Positions 8,109 through 17,534 of a stretch of 64,000 bases of DNA are shown here, in pieces (within the stretch, counting starts at the first letter, position 1; every line of letters begins with the position of its first letter). Source of the stretch: Archangium violaceum (GTDB taxonomy: Bacteria; Myxococcota; Myxococcia; Myxococcales; Myxococcaceae). The DNA is taken from NCBI RefSeq assembly GCF_016859125.1, contig NZ_CP069338.1, positions 12,341,501-12,405,500 on the forward strand. The letters are read 5' to 3'. Both the position numbers and the translations under genes were made by a program. The notes under the pieces were generated by a model. It saw nothing but the letters and a program-made list of their open reading frames with translations. It ran no database searches and was not told the origin of the DNA.

Positions 8109-9293
8109 TCACTCCAGGCCTCGGGCGGCCAGTTCCTGATCGTCCTCGCCCCGCAGGTGCCCCACCTCGTGGAGCAGCGTCACCTTGATCTGCTCGCGCA
8201 GCTCCTCCCGGGAGCGCACGGCGCGGGCGAGGTTGAGTCGGTACAGCACCACCGAGCGGCAGGGCGTCTCCGTGCCGTCGCAGGGCTCCCCCAGCGGCGG
8301 GCCACGGAAGAGGCCGAGGATGGCGGGGGACAGGGGCGGATCGCCGGAGAGAAGATCCTCGTCCGCGGGCAGCTCCTCGGCGCGCACCGGCACGCCGGAG
8401 AGATCCCTCCGCATGTCCTCGGGGAGGGCCGACACCGCGCGGGCCACCTCCTCGCGGAACTCGGCCTGCGAGGGGGTGGGAGGCACGGGGAAGTCCTCTG
8501 GCGAGAGGGCGCGCGCCTTGTCGAAGTGCGTCTGTGCCTGCTTCCACCTGCCCTCGCGCTCCAGCAACAGGCCGAGGTGGTAGTGCGCGTGCGCCCCGCG
8601 CTCCTTGTCGTTCACCAGGCCGCTGAAGGCCGCCCGGGCCTCGGCGAAGCGGCACAGCTCGAAGAGGGCCAGGGCCTTCTCGTAGGCGGCCTCGTGATTG
8701 TGGGGCTCGCGCGCCAGGACGAGCTGCGCGCGCTGGAGCGCCTCGCTGGCCTGACCCAGATCATTGAGCGCCATGGCGGCCACCAGCGCGAAGCGGGGCA
8801 ATGACTCCGGCGACACGTCGGCCTGGGAGAGCCCGCGCTCGGCGTAGAGCGCGCCCAGCTCGTCGTACTCGCGGCTGGAGGGTAGCTGTACGGCGTAGAG
8901 GTGGGCCGCGCCGAGCAGCGCGTCCGGGTGGCCGGGGTCGATGGCGAGCGCCCGGGCATAGGCCACCTGCGCCTCCGCCGTGCGGTTGAGCGCGGCCAGT
9001 GCCTCACCCCGCGCCGCGTGGGCGGCGGCCGAGTCCGGCTCCAGGGCGGAGGCCTGGGCGGCACAGGACAGGGCCTCCGGGAACCTGCCGCTGTCGAGGT
9101 AGTCCAGCGCCGCGGCGAGCGGAGCGGCCCCCGCGGCCCGGCAGGTGGGAATCGGCTCGGGCACGGGGACGGCGGCGGGCGCGGGCGCCGAAGTGGCCAC
9201 GGGGGAGCCCGCATCGGGCACGGCCGGAGCGGACATCCGCTGGCAGGCACCGAGGAGAAGGAGACAGAGGGCGAACGGACCGCGCCGGGACAT
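8109..9293 (-). CDS. TPR lipoprotein with C-terminal zincin-like metallopeptidase motif
   Basis: A 394-residue envelope lipoprotein. The signal peptide FALCLLLLGAC ends at a lipobox Cys. Several tetratricopeptide repeats follow (for example AAAHAARGEALAALNRTAEA and HAHYHLGLLLEREGRW), over about residues 75-270. The last 60 residues contain HEVGHLRGEDD (His375, Glu376, His379), matching the HExxHxxGxxD zinc site of small zincin-like peptidases. The ATG at 9291-9293 was chosen over the longer frame because it begins the signal peptide. Joining TPRs and a peptidase-like module in one lipoprotein suggests envelope protein processing or assembly; the substrate is unknown. The rRNA methyltransferase is co-transcribed downstream. 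Confidence 0.8.
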   Translation of the reverse strand: MSRRGPFALCLLLLGACQRMSAPAVPDAGSPVATSAPAPAAVPVPEPIPTCRAAGAAPLAAALDYLDSGRFPEALSCAAQASALEPDSAAAHAARGEALAALNRTAEAQVAYARALAIDPGHPDALLGAAHLYAVQLPSSREYDELGALYAERGLSQADVSPESLPRFALVAAMALNDLGQASEALQRAQLVLAREPHNHEAAYEKALALFELCRFAEARAAFSGLVNDKERGAHAHYHLGLLLEREGRWKQAQTHFDKARALSPEDFPVPPTPSQAEFREEVARAVSALPEDMRRDLSGVPVRAEELPADEDLLSGDPPLSPAILGLFRGPPLGEPCDGTETPCRSVVLYRLNLARAVRSREELREQIKVTLLHEVGHLRGEDDQELAARGLE

Positions 9294-9375
9294 GGGGAGA
9301 CGCAGGCTACGGCATCGCCCGCACCACGGGAAGGTGTCAGGTGCCTGCCTGCCCACCCCCCCTGACTGAAAACGA

Positions 9376-9413
9376 CGGGGCCCGTCACCGCCATGTGGCG
9401 AGGACGGGCCCCG
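9376..9413 (-). terminator. Strong two-part hairpin terminator after pilY1
   Basis: An 11-bp perfect stem (CGGGGCCCGTC at 9376-9386 and GACGGGCCCCG at 9403-9413) encloses a second 5-bp stem (CGCCA/TGGCG). On the minus strand it is followed by TCGTTTTC. It lies 22 bases past the pilY1 stop. Confidence 0.85.
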
Positions 9414-9435
9414 GAATCACCGCTTCGAACCCTGC

Positions 9436-12400
9436 CTACATGTCCGAGGGGATGCAGGACTCCCTGCCGCCGTTCTCCTGGTCGTGGCGGCAGGCATGCA
9501 GATCGCGCGACACGGGCAGCTCGTAGATGTACTGCAGCACGTCGGTGCCGGATGCCACCTGCGTCTCGGAGGCCTGCTCCCGGTTGGGCCCGGCCTCGAG
9601 GAAGACGGTGCTGTACTTCACCTTGCCCGTCTTCGACACCTGGATGGACGTGGAGACATCGGGAGGCGGAGCGATCACCTCACGCTCCTGGTAGCGCGCG
9701 AACACGCCCTGCTCGGAGAAGCCCGCCGCGCAGTTGGGCGCACCGGAGATGAAGTCCGCCTGGAAGAGGCGGGCCTTGCTCGTGTACGAGCCGGAGCAGG
9801 CCACGGACTTCTTGCCGTTGGCCGGCGGCGCGACGGCGGTCGAGTGCATGGAGTTCCACATCGAGCAGCTCGCCAACAGCGACGAACCGCTGGCCGTCTT
9901 GTGCTCCAGACCCTCGTACTCGTAGAACCAACCCGCGTCATCCGAGCGGGCCAACGGCCTCGCCGCGTCGCACGTCTTGCTGCCGCTCGCGCACGAGCAC
10001 GTGCCGTCGGCCGCGCAGGAGACATCCGTCACGTTGACGAGGTCGCCCGTGCCACGCGCGCCGCCGGTATCCGTCAGCCGCCGCTCGTCGAACTGGGCGG
10101 CCATGTTGGACGAGAACTTGTTCGGATCCTCGTCGAAGACGCGGTTCTCGGAGCCGCCGTAGGCCCAGATGCCGAAGAAGCGGTTCCTGCCGAGCGTGGT
10201 GTCCGAGGCCGCCGGCTGCTTGAGGTCCAGATCTCCCATGTTCAGCGTGTTGCCCGTCGCCTTCACGCGGCAATCGAAGACGTTCAACGCGTACTGGCCA
10301 CACTCCACACTGGTGTGGGCGAACTCGTAATCGGCCTTGCCACCGGTGAGCTTGGGGCAGGACTTCACGTCGCGATTCTCGTACGTGGCCTTGATGAAGG
10401 ACGTGCTGCCCTGCGGGCCACAGTAGTTGAACGAAGACGGGGTCTCCCACGGGGTGTACTTCGTGCTCTTGTAGATGCCGTCGGCCCACTCATTGGTCAT
10501 CTGCTGGTAGTCCGAGATACCACGCGTCACCTTGTAGTCGACCAGCGTCTGGGAGCACCCGAGCTTGGAGCACGCCTGCGGGTTGTCGTAACGGCAGGAG
10601 CCGACTCCATCATCCAGCAGCGAATAGCGGTTGCCCGAGCCCACGAAGGCGCGCAGGGCGTTCGTGTCCGTCTGCAGACCCAGGGAGGTCATGTAGTAGA
10701 TGGGCGCGCGCCGGGAGATGTCCTCCTCGTCGGAGGGGTTCACATCCTGCCGGTCCATGGAGAAGGAACGCGCACCGCTCCAATTGGTCACCAGGCCCGA
10801 GCTGTCCGTGACACCCGGCACGTGGAAGCGCAGCGTCCAGATCTGCCCACCCAGGTCACCCACCACCGCGGTGTCGAAGAAACCATCGAGACGCGGCCTG
10901 TCGTTGGAGCCGTAGTCCGCCATGGCCACCGGCGCCACGAAGCCATACTTCAGGTACTCGCGCGGCTTCTCCGCGTCACCCGAGGTCTTCCCCGGCGGCG
11001 CGTACTCCCACTTCCACAGCAGGTTGTCACGACGCTTGTCCACCCTGCCGTTCCACACGTCCACCATGTAGATGCCGCGGCCCTTCTCCCCGGCGGGAGA
11101 CCAGCCACCGGACAGCATCGTCACCCAACGCTCGGCGGAGTACTTCTCCGGCTGCGATGGATCCCGCGCCACGCCATTCGACGCGCCCGCCTCGAGCAGG
11201 ATGGGCCCGATGGGTGGCGCCTTGGGGCTGAGGCTGAAGAGCGTCTTGCCGAAGCGCTGCGCTTCGTCCGTGCACGGCTGCGGGAACATCCAGCGGAACC
11301 TGGGCGCCACCGCCGCCGGCTTCTCGTCCGCGGTCCACTGCAGCTCCAGGGCGAAGTAGTGCGTGCCACCCCGGCCCTCGGCCACCACGGCCACCGTGTG
11401 GAACTCGTTGGCGGACTTCATGCCGTTGTTGTCCTCGTCCGCCCAGATGTCGCGGACCATGATGTCACCGTCGACGTAGTAGGCGTGGCCCTGCAGCAGA
11501 TCCTGCAGCCGCGGCAGCAGGTCCGACGGAATGAAGGCCCACACCTCCCTGCCGGTCGACGTCTTCGGGTCGTACGAGATGTTGCACGAGGTGGAGTCTT
11601 GCGAGCCGACCCCGTCGCTGAAGGCGTGCAGCATGCCGTCATTGGCGCCCACGAGGATGAGCCGCTCCCGCATGCCCTGCTTGTGGTGGTAGTAGTCGTA
11701 CCCATCCACCGGCTTCGGCACGGCGTCCGCCTTGCACGACGAGGGGATGGTGAGGTTCTCGGGCACGAACTCGGTGGCCGGAACGCCGAGCTGCTTCGAG
11801 TTGGCGTAGAGCGTACGCGCGCACTGGGTGCTGACACCCATGTCACACAGGAACTTGTCCACCGGCGGGCTCACCACCACGGGCGACGAGTGGAAGATGT
11901 CGCCCAGCGCGGACGGCCGGGTGTCCCAGCGCGAATCATCCTTGTCCTCGTCGAACAGGTCCTGTCCGCGCACGTACTGGATGACCAGCGCCGCGCACAG
12001 CTTGTCGAACTCGACCTGGGTCGTGGGGTTGGCCACCAACACCGCGCCCACACCCGCGCGGTCGTTCAACAGCGCCGAGGCCTGCGCGGGGGTGTACTCC
12101 ATCTTGTCCAGGATGTACCCCGGCTTGTAGTTGACGCCGGAGCCGGTGGGGCACAGCGGCGCCCCGCTCACGGCCAGGTACTGACGGAGCTCCTCGAGGT
12201 TCTTGAGGTCGAAGCTGACGAGCGCGTCATCCTGATTGAACAGCCCGTCCTTGCCGCCCTTCAACCTGCCGTTGTCGGTCACCGTGTAGATCTTCCGGCT
12301 GACGTGCCCGTCCTTCTCGATCTGCTCGCCCGCTTCCCAATACGGCTGGGCGACGTCGCCGAACGTCGTCTTGCCGCCCGACGAGTCGCTGAAGCCCACC

Positions 12401-13998
12401 ACCTTGCGGAACACGCCCTCCTCGTCCTCCGCGACGACGTTCCCATCCTTGTCGGTCAGGAAGACATCCTGGCGGTCCTTGTCGCCGTTCAGGTCCTCGT
12501 CCAGGACGAACTCGTTGAACTGCTCGTAGCGGTAGAGCTTGCCCAACCAGCCCTTGTTGCGCGTGGGGAACATGCGCGGGATGACCGCCAGCTGCGACGA
12601 GGTCTGCGACTGCAGGCTGTTGACGGCCGCCGAGGAGAAGGCGTTGTTGCGCGCGTTGATGTTGTCCAGGATGTCGAGGATGGCCTGCTTGAGCTCGCTG
12701 GTGCTCCGGGCCGGGAAGAACGCGCCACCGCCCAGCCGCGCCGTCTCCTGCAGCAGCTTGCTGGAGGCCACGTCCTCGGAGAAACCGATGGTGTACGTGG
12801 CCACGCTCTGCACGCCCTCCTTGTCCGAGCGCAGGTCGTTGTTCCACAGGAACCTGGCCACCTTGTGCAGATGGCTGGAGGTGTTGCAGCCGACGCACTC
12901 CGTCGTGTCCTTCGTGATGGCGGTAGGCAGGGTGACCACCTTGCCCTCGTCATAGGGCTCGCCGTCCGTCAGGAGGATGATGGCGTTGAAGCCGCACTCG
13001 AAGCAGATACCGTCCGTGTTCGCGAAGTCGTTGTTGTTCGACGGCTTCGCGTGGGAGGGGCCGAAGTAGGTGGTGAAGGGCGTGGGGGACGCCTTGGACT
13101 GGAAGTAGTAACCCGCCGCGTAGAGCGCATCCGCGAGCGGCGTGTTGCACGCGTCCCACGCCAGCCCCTTGCCCGAATCACCCCCGTGGTTGGTGAGGGT
13201 GTTGAGGACGCTGTTGCGGTTGCTCTCCACCGAGCTGGAGTCCAGCGGGTAGGACTTGTCGCACGTGGGTCCAACGCTCTGGGAGATGCAGAGGCACTGG
13301 GCGTTGTAGTTGTTCGACTTCCTGCCCCAGCACGCGTTCGTGTTGGCGGTCTGGAAGCCCATCACCCCGAAGCGCACCTCGCGCAGGTCGCGGATGACGT
13401 CGGCCAGCACCTTGACGGCACCGGAGTCACGCGGCGCGTAGAAGTTGAGGAAGTTGCCCTTCACCCGCCGCATCGAGTTGTTCTGGACGTAGTAGCCCCG
13501 GGTGTCGAGGCACTGCTGGCAGAGCGACCGGTCCGCCTTGGGCATGGCGCCGCACGCGTCGGCCGGGCTCGTCCACGAGTTGGCGGACGGGGCCCCCTTG
13601 AAGTTGTAGCCGTAACCGCCCGCGGGTGCGTCGTAGTACTTGTTCGTGGCGAACCAGTCGTCGGACTGGGTCTTGAGCCCCGTCCACAGGCGTGGGTACG
13701 TCTCCTCCTCGTTGTAGCCCAGGTTGTTGATCTGATCGTGCGAGCACCCCTTGCTGGTCGGCCACGTCATCGGCCAGGCGTGCATCGAGCCGGAGGTGTC
13801 GATGATGAAGAGGATGTTGGGGGGCCCGCCCGGGCGGGAGAAGAACTTCTCGTCTCCGCCCTGCACCGGGTTCATCAACGAATCCAACCGGGACGTGGTC
13901 GGCAGACAGCAGGCCGCCTGATCAATGGCGACTGCGGTATCCGCCCGGAGCACCACCACCAGCAGGGCAACGAGACATAACGTCAGCTTGCGGAACAT
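9436..13998 (-). CDS. pilY1: PilY1-type type IV pilus adhesin/priming protein
   Basis: A large secreted pilus-tip protein that works with minor pilins to prime pilus assembly and mediate adhesion. It has 1520 residues from the ATG at 13998, with signal peptide LTLCLVALLVVVL ending near AVA. A von Willebrand factor A-like domain starts about residue 60 with a MIDAS-type D67TSGS; MLFI-type strands and ILLTDGEPYDEG follow. The carboxy half is the PilC/PilY1 beta-propeller region (about 680-1300), with LILVGANDGMLHAF and acidic Ca-binding-like loops such as DLNGDKDRQD and DEDNNGMKSANE. Many Cys pairs suggest an oxidised extracellular fold. It is the last gene of the minor pilin operon, 11 bases after pilX. 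Confidence 0.93.
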   Translation of the reverse strand: MFRKLTLCLVALLVVVLRADTAVAIDQAACCLPTTSRLDSLMNPVQGGDEKFFSRPGGPPNILFIIDTSGSMHAWPMTWPTSKGCSHDQINNLGYNEEETYPRLWTGLKTQSDDWFATNKYYDAPAGGYGYNFKGAPSANSWTSPADACGAMPKADRSLCQQCLDTRGYYVQNNSMRRVKGNFLNFYAPRDSGAVKVLADVIRDLREVRFGVMGFQTANTNACWGRKSNNYNAQCLCISQSVGPTCDKSYPLDSSSVESNRNSVLNTLTNHGGDSGKGLAWDACNTPLADALYAAGYYFQSKASPTPFTTYFGPSHAKPSNNNDFANTDGICFECGFNAIILLTDGEPYDEGKVVTLPTAITKDTTECVGCNTSSHLHKVARFLWNNDLRSDKEGVQSVATYTIGFSEDVASSKLLQETARLGGGAFFPARSTSELKQAILDILDNINARNNAFSSAAVNSLQSQTSSQLAVIPRMFPTRNKGWLGKLYRYEQFNEFVLDEDLNGDKDRQDVFLTDKDGNVVAEDEEGVFRKVVGFSDSSGGKTTFGDVAQPYWEAGEQIEKDGHVSRKIYTVTDNGRLKGGKDGLFNQDDALVSFDLKNLEELRQYLAVSGAPLCPTGSGVNYKPGYILDKMEYTPAQASALLNDRAGVGAVLVANPTTQVEFDKLCAALVIQYVRGQDLFDEDKDDSRWDTRPSALGDIFHSSPVVVSPPVDKFLCDMGVSTQCARTLYANSKQLGVPATEFVPENLTIPSSCKADAVPKPVDGYDYYHHKQGMRERLILVGANDGMLHAFSDGVGSQDSTSCNISYDPKTSTGREVWAFIPSDLLPRLQDLLQGHAYYVDGDIMVRDIWADEDNNGMKSANEFHTVAVVAEGRGGTHYFALELQWTADEKPAAVAPRFRWMFPQPCTDEAQRFGKTLFSLSPKAPPIGPILLEAGASNGVARDPSQPEKYSAERWVTMLSGGWSPAGEKGRGIYMVDVWNGRVDKRRDNLLWKWEYAPPGKTSGDAEKPREYLKYGFVAPVAMADYGSNDRPRLDGFFDTAVVGDLGGQIWTLRFHVPGVTDSSGLVTNWSGARSFSMDRQDVNPSDEEDISRRAPIYYMTSLGLQTDTNALRAFVGSGNRYSLLDDGVGSCRYDNPQACSKLGCSQTLVDYKVTRGISDYQQMTNEWADGIYKSTKYTPWETPSSFNYCGPQGSTSFIKATYENRDVKSCPKLTGGKADYEFAHTSVECGQYALNVFDCRVKATGNTLNMGDLDLKQPAASDTTLGRNRFFGIWAYGGSENRVFDEDPNKFSSNMAAQFDERRLTDTGGARGTGDLVNVTDVSCAADGTCSCASGSKTCDAARPLARSDDAGWFYEYEGLEHKTASGSSLLASCSMWNSMHSTAVAPPANGKKSVACSGSYTSKARLFQADFISGAPNCAAGFSEQGVFARYQEREVIAPPPDVSTSIQVSKTGKVKYSTVFLEAGPNREQASETQVASGTDVLQYIYELPVSRDLHACRHDQENGGRESCIPSDM

Positions 13999-14009
13999 GG
14001 CGCCTTCCC

Positions 14010-14510
14010 TCACAGGCCGTAACGGAAGAGGAACTCGACCTCGGACTCGCGACCGCTCCCCGAGGGCTCCTCGCACTTGACCACCACCCGGTAGTACTGC
14101 CCACCCAGCGTGGTGGAGGTGGGAACGGAATTCTCGATGCCAAAGGCCTGGCGGCCCGCGGCACCCATCGTCACTGCATCCACGGTCTTCACCGTGGCAA
14201 CCGGGCCATCACCGTAGTGCCCGGTCATCATTCGCGAGCGCGCTTCCGGATCCGGATCATCGATGAGCTTCGTGTCGAGGATCTGCAGCGTCCCCGTCGC
14301 CTGGAACAGCGACAGGCGGGACAGGAGGTGGCGGCGCGCCGCCTCCGCGCAGAGGTTGACACGATCACCCCGCAGCTTCTCGGCGGACGCCTCGCGGTTG
14401 CGGTTGGTGAACTGGATGGCTCCTCCCACCAACACCATCAGCACGGCGATGGCGATGATGGTGAGCAACAGGGCATTGCCTCGGGGGACCCTGGTCCTCG
14501 GCAGCTTCAT
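14010..14510 (-). CDS. pilX: PilX-like minor pilin / pilus assembly protein
   Basis: A 166-residue protein with a short basic leader PRTRVPRGNALLLTIIAIAVLMVLVGGAIQ. This resembles the PilX-type leader and N-terminal helix (GxALLxxLxxL), not the classic GFTLxE of major pilins. The small globular domain contains two Cys. In PilX-type proteins it helps form the priming complex at the pilus tip with PilY1. It starts 6 bases after pilW and ends 11 bases before pilY1, so the assignment rests on both the leader and the fixed gene order. Confidence 0.8.
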   Translation of the reverse strand: MKLPRTRVPRGNALLLTIIAIAVLMVLVGGAIQFTNRNREASAEKLRGDRVNLCAEAARRHLLSRLSLFQATGTLQILDTKLIDDPDPEARSRMMTGHYGDGPVATVKTVDAVTMGAAGRQAFGIENSVPTSTTLGGQYYRVVVKCEEPSGSGRESEVEFLFRYGL

Positions 14511-14516
14511 GATGGG

Positions 14517-15713
14517 TCAGCCTCCCCACGCGATATCGGCGGGCGAGGTGCCCACCTCGGGATTGAAGGCGGAGCGCGACAGCATGTTCGGCACGCGCAC
14601 CGTCGTGGTCATGTTGGTCCGGTAGTAGCCATCCGCTGGAGCCCCGGGCTCGTCACCCTCTTCCGAGTCCTCCAGGTCCGCGCGATTGAAGGCACGGCGC
14701 CCGCTGGATTCGGGGCGCGTCGAGCGCACGCCGATGGTCACGCGCACGGCCCGGATGTTCGCGGGATGCGCGTTGAAGCGTGCCGGGTCGTCGTAGGCCG
14801 TCTGGTACATGGGGGCCGGGAGGACGGACTCATTGGGGATGCGCTCCGTGTCCGCGCTGCCCACGTCACCCAGCACCCAGTTCACGGGCACGGAGGCCTT
14901 GTCCACGGGCTCGAGCACGAAGGGCGTGGCCGGCGGCGGCCGGTTCATCACATAGGCCACCTGGAACGACTCCACGTCCGCGGCCAGCGGGACGGCGGTG
15001 GCCTCATCCAGCGTGTCGAGCCCCTGGAAGGCCATCAGGAATGGACGGCCCCCCATGTTCATGATGCGGATGCGCAGCTCGTGCAGCATCATGACGTAGG
15101 GCGCATTGCTTCCCTCCCGGCGCAGACACCCGGCGTCCGCGCCCACGGAAGAGAGGCCCGCGTCCACATCGAAGTTGCTCGAGCCGCTGGCGCCCTTCGC
15201 CAGGCCCTCGCGCCCCCGCAGCACCACGTATTCACTCCCGCCCACGCACGAGACGATGAAGCGCTGGCCCTCGCGGAAGTCCCTGCCGAAGGTGTCCTCG
15301 TTCTCGAGCGCCAGACCGTCCTCGTCGTTGTAGGTGCCCCGGCGCAACCACGAGGGATCCCGGTAACGGAAGGCCAGATCATCCGTCACGGCCACGGGGA
15401 CCCCGGCCCCCAGGTCGACCACGTCGTTGCTCTTCAACCTGCCAGCCAACGGGGCGGGATCGAAGTCGAACGCGAAGCGAGGATCCACCCCGTAGCCGGC
15501 CAGACGCAGCCGTTGCTCGATGAAGGTGCTCGCCGTGCGCACCCCCTCCACCGCCACCTTGATGCGCGACTCGGCCTGATACGAGCCCTGCACCGCCGCG
15601 ACGGTGAACGCCACGCCAAAGAGGATGATGCTGGTGGCGACCGCGCCAACCAGCAGTTCGACCAGCGTGAAGCCGCGCGGCGCGTGAGGCAGGGGGGATT
15701 TCGAACGGGGCAT
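14517..15713 (-). CDS. pilW: PilW-like minor pilin
   Basis: A prepilin-like protein of 398 residues with the class III leader PRGFTLVELLVGAVATSI. The prepilin peptidase site is after Gly and Glu+5 is present. The globular domain is long for a minor pilin, as in PilW. I chose ATG at 15713, which has GAGTGG just upstream; a GTG at 15722, directly after the pilV stop, would add three residues. It belongs to the minor pilin operon and should sit in the tip complex below PilY1. Two cysteines are visible in the globular domain. Confidence 0.85.
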   Translation of the reverse strand: MPRSKSPLPHAPRGFTLVELLVGAVATSIILFGVAFTVAAVQGSYQAESRIKVAVEGVRTASTFIEQRLRLAGYGVDPRFAFDFDPAPLAGRLKSNDVVDLGAGVPVAVTDDLAFRYRDPSWLRRGTYNDEDGLALENEDTFGRDFREGQRFIVSCVGGSEYVVLRGREGLAKGASGSSNFDVDAGLSSVGADAGCLRREGSNAPYVMMLHELRIRIMNMGGRPFLMAFQGLDTLDEATAVPLAADVESFQVAYVMNRPPPATPFVLEPVDKASVPVNWVLGDVGSADTERIPNESVLPAPMYQTAYDDPARFNAHPANIRAVRVTIGVRSTRPESSGRRAFNRADLEDSEEGDEPGAPADGYYRTNMTTTVRVPNMLSRSAFNPEVGTSPADIAWGG

Positions 15714-15722
15714 GGGGACCAC

Positions 15723-16340
15723 TCAGATTTCGACGTTGGTCGCGTTGCCGAAGGCGCTCGCGTCGTAGAAGCCAATGATCTGACGCACGAAGCGCCGCCG
15801 GCCCATCTCCTTCCACGACACGACGATCGCCACCTCATCGATACGGACCTGGGAGACCGCATCCAACCGCGACACCCACACCAGGACGCGACGGAAGCGG
15901 CCCGCGTCCGCCTCCGAATAGCCGGGAAGCAGCCTGGCGCCGGGCGCCACGTTCTGCTCGTAGGCATCGAGGTCGAAGATGCACCGGATGTTCCAGTTCT
16001 CACCGTCGTCGGGATCCAGGTTCTCCATCCCTCCGGCGAGCGCCTGCACGTCCGCGCCCGGGTTGCAATCGCCAGAGAGCAGGCCCCCGTTTCCCGCCGG
16101 CACGCCGATCACCCGATCATGGCCCAGCGAGTCCAGCGCCATGCGGACCTGGGAGGCGATGCCAGAAGCACGGTTGACGTGGTTGGCCATCGCGTTCTGC
16201 TCGCTGGCCACCATGATGCCCTGGAACACCCCCACCAGACCGATGAGGAACACCACGGAAGCGACCATTCCTTCGATGAGCGACACCCCACGAGGAGCGG
16301 AACCCATACGGCGGAGACGGCGTCGGGAAGCGAGGTCCAT
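15723..16340 (-). CDS. pilV: PilV-like minor pilin
   Basis: A 205-residue prepilin-like protein with the leader APRGVSLIEGMVASVVFLIGL, a class III signal with Glu+5 and a PilV-type 'VSLIE' start. The ATG at 16338-16340 has a perfect GGAGG seven bases upstream. An earlier in-frame ATG at 16361 overlaps the previous gene's stop (TGATG) but has no such site. The globular part is short and has two Cys (GDCNPG, IRCIFDL). It is the second gene of the operon. Confidence 0.85.
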   Translation of the reverse strand: MDLASRRRLRRMGSAPRGVSLIEGMVASVVFLIGLVGVFQGIMVASEQNAMANHVNRASGIASQVRMALDSLGHDRVIGVPAGNGGLLSGDCNPGADVQALAGGMENLDPDDGENWNIRCIFDLDAYEQNVAPGARLLPGYSEADAGRFRRVLVWVSRLDAVSQVRIDEVAIVVSWKEMGRRRFVRQIIGFYDASAFGNATNVEI

Positions 16341-16360
16341 GGCAGATCCTCCGGTCGGCA

Positions 16361-17047
16361 TCAGGGGGAGAAGGTCGCCACGTAGGCCGAGGGGCCAGAG
16401 ATGGCGAAGAGGTACTGGTTCGTGCGGTCCACCGTGCTCAGGGCCAGCGCCTGGTTCGCACCGTCCTTGTGCTCGCCCTGCCCGTCGACGAAACGGGCGC
16501 TCCCATCCGCACGGAAGACGATGGCGCCACGCACGGGTGCATCCACCGAACAGAAGCTGCAGGTCTGGACCTTGAGCGCGGCGAAGGGAGGGCCATACTG
16601 GCCCTCTTGACCTGGAGTCAGCGCCGCGAAGCGCACCTGCTTGCTGTAGTCCTCCAGGAAGTACGTCGCCGACACGTCCGCCGACGTCTTGTCGATGGGC
16701 AGCGCGAAGAGATCGGCGGGCGCACGCACGAACCGGCCATCCGGATCCTCGACCAGGGCGAACGCGCCCTGTCCCGTCGTCGCCAACCGATCCTCGCGGC
16801 TGGCCGTCGTGTACACGACGACCCATACCGGATGGCCGCGCGAGCTCGCCTGGGCACGCGCCGTGGTCAGCACTCCCTGTAGATCGAAGGCGACATTCTG
16901 CAGCGCTCCACGCCGGCCCATCGCGTCGAAGGCCACCAGGGTCATCGCGATCAGCACGCCCAGGATCGCCACGACCATCATCACCTCGACGAGGGTGAAG
17001 CCACCGGCGCGCCGCCCCGGATTCGCTGGATTTACGTGGTCGTTCAT
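16361..17047 (-). CDS. fimU: FimU/FimT (GspH-type) minor pseudopilin
   Basis: First gene of the pilus priming operon, 228 residues. The leader GGFTLVEVMMVVAILGVLIAM is a canonical class III prepilin signal with Glu+5. The following region (DLQGVLTTARAQASSRGHPVWV) is the GspH/FimT pattern. A CSFC motif sits near residue 165. FimU and FimT cannot be separated from sequence alone; the order upstream of pilV-pilW-pilX-pilY1 matches fimU in other bacteria. The promoter should lie in the 487-base region upstream. Confidence 0.85.
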   Translation of the reverse strand: MNDHVNPANPGRRAGGFTLVEVMMVVAILGVLIAMTLVAFDAMGRRGALQNVAFDLQGVLTTARAQASSRGHPVWVVVYTTASREDRLATTGQGAFALVEDPDGRFVRAPADLFALPIDKTSADVSATYFLEDYSKQVRFAALTPGQEGQYGPPFAALKVQTCSFCSVDAPVRGAIVFRADGSARFVDGQGEHKDGANQALALSTVDRTNQYLFAISGPSAYVATFSP

Positions 17048-17534
17048 TCCACCAACTCTATACGGGAGTGCACAGTACCCGGTCTTACAGAAAAGACAAA
17101 GTATTCTCAGACCATCGAACGTCCGGAACCCGACACCGCGCAGGAAGCACGCCGCCCCACCCCGTGAGTCCTCTCGCGGGGAGAGGGTCCCTCACTGCTC
17201 CGAGCAGACGCAAACCGGCCCACGACACGCACCCGACCGGACCCGGACCCGACTCCCGCGATGGGAAAATCACAGGAAAACCCGAGCACGTCCATTATCG
17301 GGCAGGCCGGCGCCAGGTTGCTTGTGCCCTCACGGACCATCGGATCAGGAATACGTAATGCATTCTGATGACACTGGAATTTCGGGAGGGAGGCGTTCAC
17401 GCGCGGGACGACCAGCAAACGGCAGGCCGCCTGCCAACCCCCTGAAACGACGAGTGTCGGAGAAATGGCACTGCATGTGTTGCGGCCTGGAACCTCGCAA
17501 AATTTGCGAGGCTCGCAAAATGTAGTGGCCGTGC
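17048..17534. other. Long intergenic region upstream of the minor pilin operon
   Basis: A 487-base stretch without a convincing gene; open frames here have no ribosome-binding site or family resemblance. It holds the presumed fimU promoter at its left end (less GC-rich around 17080-17120, including AGAAAAGACAAAG). It also has a degenerate REP-like palindrome (CTCTCGCGGGGAGAG near 17172-17186) followed by CCCTCAC. A run of short AT-richer patches extends to the stop of the DHH gene at 17535. Confidence 0.5.

Noticed and set aside
9421-9445. tRNA T-loop-like GGGTTCGAA on the minus strand
   Set aside because: No acceptor, D or anticodon arms fit; it is the end of pilY1 followed by a terminator hairpin.
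9484-13980. 1498-codon plus-strand frame opposite pilY1
   Set aside because: Antisense frame produced by G/C third positions; no ribosome site and no domain, while the other strand is a complete PilY1.
17466-17483. Possible sigma-54 promoter (TGGCAC ... TTGC)
   Set aside because: Spacing between the two elements is 8 bases instead of the required 5, and no gene starts in that direction.
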